Below, one piece after another: positions 7,374 through 12,810 of a DNA stretch of 12,810 nt. A model generated the notes under the pieces. It was given only the letters and a program-made list of their open reading frames with translations, searched no databases and was not told where the DNA came from. The first letter of the stretch is position 1; the number at the start of each line of letters is the position of its first letter. Position numbers and translations under genes: made by a program. The stretch comes from an uncultured Eubacteriales bacterium. Its GTDB lineage: Bacteria > Bacillota > Clostridia > Oscillospirales > CAG-382. The DNA lies in the NCBI GenBank assembly GCA_900550505.1, contig URSI01000017.1:1-12810 (forward strand). The letters are read 5' to 3'.

Positions 7374-8185
7374 AACACGCCCTCCGTTTCAAGCTTGCGC
7401 AATATTGCCTGGGCTATAAGTTTTCCGGAGTACCGCGGCGCTACCGTGGACGGAAGTGACAACGCCCATACGACACGGCGTTCGAGCTCATTGGCATACT
7501 CAAAATCAATACCTCCCGGTCTTGACGCCAGGTCTATTATCAGGGCGTCGGGACCGGTTTTTTGAAGCACTTTTCTGTCTATGACTCTTGCCGGCACGGT
7601 GTTTATCAGGATGTCACAGTTTTCGACCGATTCGGCAAGCGCTGAGATGCAGCAGGATTTGTATCCAACTGCGTGGCAGCGCGCTTCGTCGGTTTTGCTT
7701 CGTACGGCTACGGTGACTTTTGCTCCGGCTGCCGAAAAAAGCTTAGCCACGGCACCGCCGACACGACCGAATCCCACGACCGTGACATCGGAAAAAGCGA
7801 TCGTGTCTGACGTTTCACGTATCGCTATCATGAGCGCCCCTTCGGCGGTGGGAACGGCATTCATTATTTTGAGACTTTCGTCATCAAAATAATTGAATAC
7901 CTTCCGGTCGGTTTCTTTTTCCTGCCTTTCGGTAATTCCGGCCGCTATGAGCAGCTTTGAGTCGTTTTCCGAGCAGCGGCTTATCAATTCCGTCGTACAG
8001 CCCGGCGGCAATACTATTACATTTCCCTGGGCGATCGCGTCCTCGACGCACCGGCAGCGCGTGGCTTCGCCCGAATAGTTTTCAAATCCGTGATAACACA
8101 CTTCATACCCGCGTGAAACAAGTTCATCGCAGGCATACATCATTCGTTTGTCACCACCGACAAACGCAAAAAGCAGACAGCTCAT
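7370..8185 (-). CDS. spoVFA: dipicolinate synthase subunit A
   Basis: This 271-residue NAD(P)-binding subunit of dipicolinate synthase is expressed in the mother cell during sporulation in known species. The N-terminal domain begins with the family pattern FVGGDKRMMYACDELVSRG (8-26). The Rossmann domain has the dinucleotide loop VVGFGRVGGAVAKLF (136-150), DILINTVPARVI (191-202), IIDLASRPGG (216-225) and LSLPSTVAPRYSGKL (242-256). The start is the ATG at 8185, with GAGGTG 7 bases upstream; the frame is open 29 codons further, but that part overlaps the promoter and terminator region and has no ribosome binding site. It is slightly shorter than typical SpoVFA (about 290-300), mainly at the N-terminus. 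Confidence 0.93.
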   Translation of the reverse strand: MSCLLFAFVGGDKRMMYACDELVSRGYEVCYHGFENYSGEATRCRCVEDAIAQGNVIVLPPGCTTELISRCSENDSKLLIAAGITERQEKETDRKVFNYFDDESLKIMNAVPTAEGALMIAIRETSDTIAFSDVTVVGFGRVGGAVAKLFSAAGAKVTVAVRSKTDEARCHAVGYKSCCISALAESVENCDILINTVPARVIDRKVLQKTGPDALIIDLASRPGGIDFEYANELERRVVWALSLPSTVAPRYSGKLIAQAILRKLETEGVL

Positions 8186-8216
8186 ATCGCTGCACCTCAC
8201 AGATATCATTACACTA

Positions 8217-8225
8217 TATAGTATG
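8217..8225 (-). promoter_or_regulatory. possible sigma-K/sigma-E-type -10 element before spoVFA
   Basis: CATACTATA on the minus strand (8225-8217) matches the CATANNNTA -10 pattern of the mother-cell sigma-K factor and lies 31 bases before the spoVFA start. It is known that spoVF is under sigma-K in Bacillus. The expected AC at -35 is not at the ideal spacing (the nearest is 12 bases upstream), so the call is tentative. Confidence 0.35.
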
Positions 8226-8256
8226 CTGACGATACCTGTTTGCGCCCGGATGAAGA

Positions 8257-8284
8257 CAAAAAAGAAATGCACCGAAGTGCATTC
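8257..8284 (-). terminator. Rho-independent terminator after sir2
   Basis: On the minus strand AATGCAC (8283-8277), a TTCG tetraloop and GTGCATT (8272-8266) form a perfect 7-bp stem (8 bp with a G-T pair), followed by TCTTTTTTG. It separates the MutS-like/Sir2 unit from the spoVF operon. Confidence 0.88.
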
Positions 8285-8321
8285 AAACTTGATTTATGAG
8301 GACAGATCAATGACAGACGCT

Positions 8322-9050
8322 TCAGAATACGGCATCATGGAGAGTATCGCCTATCGGTGCGTTGATGACGAATTCGGCATATCTGTCATACGGAGTAGGG
8401 GTTTTGTTGATTATTATAAAGTGGCTGCCGGAAAATGCATCTACGAGCGAGCAGGCCGGATACACCGTGAGCGAGGTGCCGCCTACTATCAGCACATCGG
8501 CATACCTGATGTATCTTTCGGCGCTTTCAAATACGGCGCCGTTGAGCGGCTCGCCATACATGACTACATCCGGTCTTACCAAATGCCCGCACGAGGTGCA
8601 CTTCGGATAAGGCCTCGCATTCAGTATGAAATCAGTCGGGAAGCTTTTTCCGCAGCCGATGCAGTAGTTGCGCGAAGAAGAACCGTGTAATTCAAGCACA
8701 TTGACGCTGCCGGCCTTTTGATGCAGTGCATCAATGTTCTGCGTAATGACCGCCTTCAGCTTACCGCGCTTTTCCAGTTCCGCCAGAGCCGTGTGTGCAC
8801 GGTTGGGCTCGGCTGTGGGATGGAGCATATGCGAAACATAATAGCGGAAAAACTCCGCCGGATGAGTCATCATATACCTTGCTGTTAGTATGGTTTCGGG
8901 GCTTACTGCTGCATCGTTATGCGAGGTGTACAGTCCGCCTGAACCGCGGAAATCTGGTATCCCGCTTTCGGTTGATACGCCTGCGCCGCCGAAAAATACG
9001 ATATTATCGGATCCGTTTATGATTTGTGAAAGCTCAGTCACCGCGTCCAT
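8322..9050 (-). CDS. Sir2-family NAD-dependent protein deacylase (CobB-like)
   Basis: This 242-residue protein removes acetyl (or other acyl) groups from lysines, using NAD and giving nicotinamide and O-acetyl-ADP-ribose. The NAD-binding pattern is GAGVSTESGIPDFRG (22-36), followed by TQNIDALHQKAG (103-114), catalytic H122 (LHGS) and four zinc cysteines (C130, C133, C151, C154). GTSLTVYPA (191-199) and IINKTP close the Rossmann fold. Length and motifs fit a housekeeping bacterial sirtuin with no extra domain. The start ATG has GAGGA 7 bases upstream. It lies 44 bases after the second MutS-like gene with no terminator between, so it is probably the last gene of that transcript. The gap holds the palindrome CATTTTAAAATG (9077-9088). 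Confidence 0.93.
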   Translation of the reverse strand: MDAVTELSQIINGSDNIVFFGGAGVSTESGIPDFRGSGGLYTSHNDAAVSPETILTARYMMTHPAEFFRYYVSHMLHPTAEPNRAHTALAELEKRGKLKAVITQNIDALHQKAGSVNVLELHGSSSRNYCIGCGKSFPTDFILNARPYPKCTSCGHLVRPDVVMYGEPLNGAVFESAERYIRYADVLIVGGTSLTVYPACSLVDAFSGSHFIIINKTPTPYDRYAEFVINAPIGDTLHDAVF

Positions 9051-9094
9051 CTGAAAATCCTCACAGCTTGTGCTGACATTTTAAAATGAATATG

Positions 9095-10588
9095 TCATTC
9101 TTTCGTATCAAAATCCGCAGATATCTCACGAAGTTTGAACCGGTTGACGCCCTCGTCCGTTTCCATCCTTCTTACACCTCCCAGTTCCTCATCAAAAAGT
9201 CCTGTAAGGTGTGTGACAAAGACAAACTGTATGTTGAGCTTGGCGAGAAGCGCAAGTACGGCTCCGATGGCTTTTGTAGCTTCGTCATATGATGTAGTCT
9301 GAAACGTCTCGTTGAAAAAAACAAGTCCGTGCGGCCGCAGTTTATTGACGATATCCGCTATCAATTGGACCTCGCCTTCAAATCTGCCCGCCACGTCACC
9401 TTCACGAAGTTCTTCCTCAGCAGAGGAAAAATGCGCACATATCATGCTGCGTATACTGATCTGAGCATTTTCCGCACATACCGGCAGACCGGATTGAGCG
9501 AAGATCTGTGCGAGCGCGACCGAGCGGAGAAAGACGGTTTTTCCTGTATTGTTTCGCCCTCTTATCAGCATGCCGCTGTCGTGTGATTCGAAACGCACAT
9601 CATTTGCCGTGACAACCCTATCAGGGTCACAGCACAATATCAGATCGCGCAGTTCCTTGGCTCTGAACGTGTCGGAGGATTCATCAAGTATTTCGGGGAA
9701 CGTGTATGTCACGCCGTTTTGCTCAAGCATTTCGACATATAAAACGGCGGCATCGTAAAACATAAACTCGCGGGAGAGCCCGTAAAAAAGCTCATACACC
9801 CCGTCGGCAATATCGGACAATGCGTCGTGCGTCCTTCTTAAAGCTTCGTTCAACACATACAAGGCGTCATCGCTTTCGGTGTCTCCGAGTTTGGTCTCGT
9901 TGGTGTCCTGCTTTTTTGAAAAAAACTTCTTGAGCAGACCGTCTTTTTTTAGTGAATTGCAGTCGGTAATATCCGTAAGTTCACAGCCAGTCGCACGAAG
10001 CGCCTCATCCATCGTGACAGAAACGGTAAAACGGTAATCATCCGGCGAACGGTATTGGAAAAGCGACGCTATTTCCGCTACTTCGTCAAGGGCTTTGTTA
10101 CGGGTCATTTCACGGCAGTACCCGCGTATGTTGCAAAGTCCCATTGAGTGTATGTCGGCGTTTTCAAGCAGTTCTCCGAAGGATTTCAGATATGCAACGA
10201 TGGTCTTTGTGAATGTCGCAGTGACTTGCATCTGTGAGTAGGTGTAATCCAGCAGCGCGCGATATCCACCTCCGGCATCGGATGGATACACGTTTCTGCG
10301 CAGCTCCTCCCAGTCTCCGATGATCTTGTCGTAGCGATTGAATATCAGCTTCATATTGTCAAGAAGCTTGCCGTTCGAAATAAAATCTTTCAGTATATCC
10401 TGTCGGTATGTTATATCGTCGAGGGTTTGGGCGGGCGAAGCAAGAACGTCAGTAAAGTATGCCGCGCGCTTGGGGTGGGGGCAAAACGAAGATACGGCCT
10501 TATCGAGTGAAAGGTCATATAACAATTTTTCGTCGAGGCGTATCGGCTCCGCCGTGTTGGGGCCACGATACAGTAAGGAGAATTTCAT
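9095..10588 (-). CDS. MutS-like ATPase, second of an adjacent pair
   Basis: This 497-residue protein ends in a MutS domain V ATPase. Walker A is GRNNTGKT (344-351), an unusual form of GPNxxGKS. The Q-loop/dimer region carries SSAEEELREGDVAGRFEGE (about 389-407), and Walker B is GLVFFNETFQTTS (421-433), with Asn426 where MutS has Asp; the switch His is FVTH (457-460). Residues 1-330 are helical and resemble the core/lever domains; no mismatch-binding domain I with an FxE motif is seen. There is a Lys-rich insert (KKFFSKKQ) near 220. ATG 10588 shares its A with the TGA stop of the upstream gene; a GTG one codon earlier is an alternative. Its function is unknown; it probably works with its partner as a heterodimer (inference). 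Confidence 0.85.
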   Translation of the reverse strand: MKFSLLYRGPNTAEPIRLDEKLLYDLSLDKAVSSFCPHPKRAAYFTDVLASPAQTLDDITYRQDILKDFISNGKLLDNMKLIFNRYDKIIGDWEELRRNVYPSDAGGGYRALLDYTYSQMQVTATFTKTIVAYLKSFGELLENADIHSMGLCNIRGYCREMTRNKALDEVAEIASLFQYRSPDDYRFTVSVTMDEALRATGCELTDITDCNSLKKDGLLKKFFSKKQDTNETKLGDTESDDALYVLNEALRRTHDALSDIADGVYELFYGLSREFMFYDAAVLYVEMLEQNGVTYTFPEILDESSDTFRAKELRDLILCCDPDRVVTANDVRFESHDSGMLIRGRNNTGKTVFLRSVALAQIFAQSGLPVCAENAQISIRSMICAHFSSAEEELREGDVAGRFEGEVQLIADIVNKLRPHGLVFFNETFQTTSYDEATKAIGAVLALLAKLNIQFVFVTHLTGLFDEELGGVRRMETDEGVNRFKLREISADFDTKE

Positions 10589-12030
10589 CACAGTTCCACA
10601 CCGAACCTTTCTGCAAGCTGACCGCGGGTGAGTCCATAACGGATCAGGATGTCATTTGCGAAAGAGCGAGGAGAAGTCTTTCGCCTTACGATACGGTAGG
10701 TGCGTTTGTTATTGTCATTCTCGTCGACCGCCACGGAGAGCAACGGTATGTCCGTCAACTCCATGGCATGTTGATGCGTGATATAGATACCGAACCTTTT
10801 TTGTTCATAAAGTTTTCTGGCAAGCGATTCGGTACGTTCTTCGGCGGTTTCCTTTGCGGTTGTAGAATAGGTCTCGTTCAACAGTATCACGGAATCTTCG
10901 TCAGAAGATTCCAAAATGGCATCTATCCTTCGCTCTTCATCCAGAAATCTTCCGGTATCGTCAAACCGTTCGTCCTGAGGAAAATGAGTAAATACGCATG
11001 AAAAAGGGAAGATGTCTGCGCTGCGGGCAAAAACCGGACATCCGGTAAGAAACAGCACGAGCGTAACGCCGACCGCTCTCATATATGTCGTCTTGCCGCC
11101 GCCGTTTGCTCCGGTGAGGAAGAAAAACGGCTCCCGGCTCGTCATATCGATGTCATTGGGAACAATATCCCGTTGATTTTTCAGGATTAGAGTAACGTCG
11201 TATACGCTGTCGCATATCATGTGCTTTTGATTTGAAATTGTCGGGTAGACACACGGTATCCCATAGTCGGCTGCGCGCATACGAAGGCGGCATACCTCAA
11301 GGTAAAAGGCGAGCTGTTCTCTGTAAGACAGTATGGACGGATCATAAAAATAAGAGAACTTCTCCGAAAAATCCGAATATTTTTTGAATACCTCCGGGTA
11401 AAGCGAGGCAACGGCGTCACAGACGCGTACCGCCATCCTGCGCGCGGGGGCACGGCGTCGATCCGGTAAGGTTATACCGAGTTGCCCGGCGCATGCCGCG
11501 AGCCTGTCCGTATATGCCGTATCGGTGACCGGAAGCAGTGACAGTTCCTCACCTGTTACACGAAAACTGACGGACGGGATGTCCGGCAATGATTCAACTG
11601 CTGCACGGAGCTCACAAAATGATTCCGAATCTGTCAGATCCTTAAAATACGACGAAAAACGCGAAAGCAACGGTGAGGTAAAACCGGTATCAGCGGATTT
11701 TTCGGCAAATCTGCATATCGAGGCGCAAAGTGATGCAAATGCCACTGCCTTTTCAGAATCGGCTTCTGCTGCCGAAAAAAGTTCGGAATGTATAGCCGTA
11801 GCACAAGACAATTCGTAAAGAGACGACATCACGTCGAAAGCGGAGGTCGCCTCAAGCTCACGAAATACTTCGCGGCGTTCGCTGATGTCTGCTGCTGTAC
11901 AGACAGTGCGCATCGGTAACAATGCTTCCGCTGAGAGCAGATGGGAGATCTTCAGATCTTCAAAAATATTTTGGGGAAAGGTTTTTATGCCGTTGCGTTG
12001 GCTTATGTTTACAATACTCGGAAAACTCAT
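10588..12030 (-). CDS. MutS-like ATPase, first of an adjacent pair
   Basis: This 480-residue protein has a helical N-terminal part (about 1-290) and a MutS domain V ATPase. Walker A is GANGGGKTT (307-315). The conserved dimer segment is THFPQDERFDDTGRFLDEE (348-366), Walker B is VILLNETYSTT (381-391) with Asn385 in place of Asp, and the switch is YITHQH (416-421). The C-terminus holds a basic RIVRRKTSPRSFANDIL segment (about 446-462), near the helix-turn-helix position of MutS. No domain I, Smr or clamp extension is visible. It is much shorter than MutS (about 850) or MutS2 (about 780). The start ATG has GAGGAAG 5 bases upstream. It opens the unit behind the promoter at 12058-12086 and is coupled to the next gene. 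Function unknown. Confidence 0.85.
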   Translation of the reverse strand: MSFPSIVNISQRNGIKTFPQNIFEDLKISHLLSAEALLPMRTVCTAADISERREVFRELEATSAFDVMSSLYELSCATAIHSELFSAAEADSEKAVAFASLCASICRFAEKSADTGFTSPLLSRFSSYFKDLTDSESFCELRAAVESLPDIPSVSFRVTGEELSLLPVTDTAYTDRLAACAGQLGITLPDRRRAPARRMAVRVCDAVASLYPEVFKKYSDFSEKFSYFYDPSILSYREQLAFYLEVCRLRMRAADYGIPCVYPTISNQKHMICDSVYDVTLILKNQRDIVPNDIDMTSREPFFFLTGANGGGKTTYMRAVGVTLVLFLTGCPVFARSADIFPFSCVFTHFPQDERFDDTGRFLDEERRIDAILESSDEDSVILLNETYSTTAKETAEERTESLARKLYEQKRFGIYITHQHAMELTDIPLLSVAVDENDNNKRTYRIVRRKTSPRSFANDILIRYGLTRGQLAERFGVEL

Positions 12031-12057
12031 GGCAACTTCCTCATGAAATGTTTACCT

Positions 12058-12086
12058 ATTATAACATATCCGAGCGTTACGCACAA
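12058..12086 (-). promoter_or_regulatory. promoter of the MutS-like pair and sir2
   Basis: On the minus strand TTGTGC (12086-12081), a 17-base spacer and a perfect TATAAT (12063-12058) occur, with a TGT just before the -10 (extended -10). It lies 27 bases before the first MutS-like start codon. The -35 is weak, the -10 strong. Confidence 0.6.
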
Positions 12087-12100
12087 GTCATTTTTTAGTT

Positions 12101-12388
12101 TTATATGTTATCGGTGTTGGCGAAGAAGTCATCTATGACATACCAAAAGTCGTCGCTGGTCACCAGACCGTCGGCAAATTGTTTGAGCGCGTTCACTGCT
12201 GCTTCCTTGATGTGGGTCAGCTGAGGTGCTTCAAGGATGGTAGTGTTGCCATCTTCGTCGGTCTCCATAACGGAAATGGAATACATCATTATGTTGGTTT
12301 GCGGGTCAGGCTCACCCTTCAACGTGTAATTAAGTGTCAAGCTTTTTGAACCTGTTGTAAGAATTCTGTCGATAGTGAGCCGTTCCAT
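12101..12388 (-). CDS. small DUF6514-like protein
   Basis: This is a 95-residue protein with no signal peptide. It reads as an N-terminal beta-rich part (SKSLTLNYTL, IMMYSISVMETDEDGNTTI) and a C-terminal helix ending LKQFADGLVTSDDFWYVIDDFF. This shape, an antiparallel sheet with EDGN turns and a final V-T/S-x-x-x-x-x-V-I-D-D motif, matches what I recall of DUF6514, a clostridial family of unknown function; the match is from memory. The start chosen is the ATG at 12388 with GGAGG 11 bases upstream; a TTG at 12406 precedes that ribosome binding site and is unlikely. It has its own promoter. No clear terminator separates it from the MutS-like promoter. Confidence 0.6.
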   Translation of the reverse strand: MERLTIDRILTTGSKSLTLNYTLKGEPDPQTNIMMYSISVMETDEDGNTTILEAPQLTHIKEAAVNALKQFADGLVTSDDFWYVIDDFFANTDNI

Positions 12389-12461
12389 AGTTGATATAAC
12401 CTCCAAATTGAATTTTGACAGTTTAACAGAAGTATAGCAAAGCTGTCATCTCATTGGCATA

Positions 12462-12490
12462 TATTTAACACAAATTTTTCATACTGTCAA
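12462..12490 (-). promoter_or_regulatory. sigma-A-type promoter of the small DUF6514-like gene
   Basis: A perfect TTGACA (12490-12485), a 17-base spacer and TAAATA (12467-12462) on the minus strand lie about 74 bases before the start codon. A second -10-like TATACT is at 12436-12431 but lacks a good -35. Confidence 0.5.
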
Positions 12491-12526
12491 CGACGAATTA
12501 TGACATAAAATGGAATATTGGTGCAG

Positions 12527-12573
12527 CAATAACCTGAACACATACGGTTAAACCGGTAGTATAATGGTTATTG
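12527..12573. repeat. inverted repeat in the intergenic region before tRNA-Arg
   Basis: CAATAACC (12527-12534) is the exact reverse complement of GGTTATTG (12566-12573), separated by 31 bases that hold a second small hairpin CGGT/ACCG (12545-12555). No T-run follows on either strand, so it is not a standard terminator. Apart from this, the inverted repeat at 12618-12705 and the two promoters, I see nothing in 12389-12699. Confidence 0.4.
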
Positions 12574-12617
12574 GATAGCTGACAGCCGTAAAAATAGACA
12601 AAAAACCATGGGTTACC

Positions 12618-12705
12618 CGGCGCTTATTTCTAACTGAAATACAAAAGTATCTATTGACAAAGTACGGGTCGTGTGGTATTATACATGAGAATTGAATAAG
12701 CGCCG
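12618..12705. repeat. 11-bp inverted repeat flanking the tRNA-Arg promoter
   Basis: CGGCGCTTATT (12618-12628) is the exact reverse complement of AATAAGCGCCG (12695-12705). The right arm covers the first six bases of the tRNA; the left arm lies upstream of the tRNA promoter. The 66 bases between contain the -35 and -10 elements. Confidence 0.6.
12654..12682 (+). promoter_or_regulatory. strong promoter of tRNA-Arg
   Basis: A perfect TTGACA (12654-12659), a 17-base spacer and TATTAT (12677-12682) with an extended TGG before the -10. The predicted transcription start is near 12689, about 11 bases before the tRNA 5' end, as is usual for stable RNA genes. Confidence 0.8.
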
Positions 12706-12776
12706 TTAGCTCAGCTGGATAGAGTGTTTGGCTACGAACCAAAAGGTCAGGGGTTCGAATCCCTTCGAGCGCACCA
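12700..12776 (+). tRNA. tRNA-Arg(ACG), acceptor stem partly mismatched
   Basis: The cloverleaf is clear: D stem GCTC/GAGT (12709-12712 with 12722-12725), anticodon stem TTTGG/CCAAA with loop CTACGAA (anticodon ACG, 12734-12736), T stem AGGGG/CCCTT with loop TTCGAAT, and an encoded CCA (12774-12776). The ACG anticodon, with inosine at the wobble base, reads CGU/CGC/CGA. The acceptor stem is odd: GCGCCGT against CGAGCGC pairs at only the first four positions; C5/A68, G6/G67 and T7/C66 do not. Bulging A68 restores two pairs (C5-G67, G6-C66) but leaves T7 unpaired. It may be a working but divergent tRNA, a decaying copy, or a sequence error. Confidence 0.85.
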
Positions 12777-12784
12777 TTATAGAT

Positions 12785-12810
12785 CGGGATGTGGCTCAAC
12801 TTGGTAGAGC
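12785..12810 (+). tRNA. 5' part of a tRNA, probably tRNA-Pro, cut by the window end
   Basis: CGGGATG followed by TG and a D arm GCTC/GAGC matches the start of Firmicute tRNA-Pro genes, where the first base is C. It begins 8 bases after the CCA of tRNA-Arg, so the two form a tRNA cluster, probably on one transcript. The anticodon is outside the window, so identity rests on the 5' sequence alone. Confidence 0.6.

Noticed and set aside
8148..8690. A 180-codon plus-strand frame starting near the spoVFA start
   Set aside because: It runs antisense through the spoVFA promoter, the terminator and the sir2 C-terminus, has no family motifs, and sir2 is unmistakable on the other strand.
8322..9050. 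Sir2 as part of an anti-phage defence system with the MutS-like genes
   Set aside because: It is a stand-alone, canonical zinc-containing deacylase with no SIR2-fusion, TIR, HerA or Argonaute partner in the window; a defence role has no direct support.
12550..12600. Text resembling a tRNA D-arm (GGTAGTATAATGGTTA)
   Set aside because: No matching acceptor, anticodon or T-arm can be found around it; it is part of an inverted repeat.
12548..12799. An 83-codon minus-strand frame with a GALEGIRTPDLLVRSQTLYP-type peptide
   Set aside because: It is antisense to tRNA-Arg; this peptide is a well-known false translation of tRNA genes.

Overview
The window looks like the chromosome of a spore-forming, gut-type clostridium of the Oscillospiraceae/Ruminococcaceae kind. 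Three things point there: ispH fused to a four-domain ribosomal protein S1, which is a clostridial arrangement; a dipicolinate synthase pair (spoVFA-spoVFB), which indicates endospores; and small acidic proteins of the DUF1292 and apparently DUF6514 types that are common in Firmicutes. Base composition is moderate, gene packing is tight, and many start and stop codons overlap. I see no insertion sequence, phage gene or CRISPR array.

Layout from left to right. A promoter at 28-56 fires leftwards out of the window. rsmE (74-832, minus) follows. Positions 833-1161 are non-coding and hold a Rho-independent terminator (about 888-946) and a highly structured candidate RNA (about 985-1145), both on the minus strand. 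Then comes a minus-strand operon read from right to left, cmk, plsC, ispH-rpsA and a DUF1292 gene (4834 down to 1162), with a good sigma-A promoter at 4890-4918. Back to back with it is a plus-strand pair, a GNAT acetyltransferase and a GHL10/DUF187 lipoprotein (5005-6812), with its own promoter at 4939-4967. The pair converges on spoVFB with 3 bases between the stop codons. spoVFA-spoVFB (8185 down to 6816) form their own unit behind a terminator (8257-8284) and a possible mother-cell-type promoter. Upstream of that lies a three-gene minus-strand unit: two adjacent MutS-like ATPases and a Sir2 deacylase (12030 down to 8322), with a promoter at 12058-12086. The right end has a small DUF6514-like gene (12101-12388, minus), an intergenic stretch with two inverted repeats, a tRNA-Arg(ACG) with a defective-looking acceptor stem (12700-12776), and the first 26 bases of a probable tRNA-Pro.

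Together, the cmk operon joins nucleotide supply, phospholipid synthesis, the last MEP-pathway step and translation, as in related clostridia. The spoVF pair makes dipicolinic acid for the spore core. The least understood parts are the structured RNA near 1 kb and the MutS-like/MutS-like/Sir2 unit. Both MutS-like proteins lack the mismatch-recognition domain and both carry Asn in place of the usual Walker B Asp, so they are unlikely to be ordinary mismatch repair proteins.
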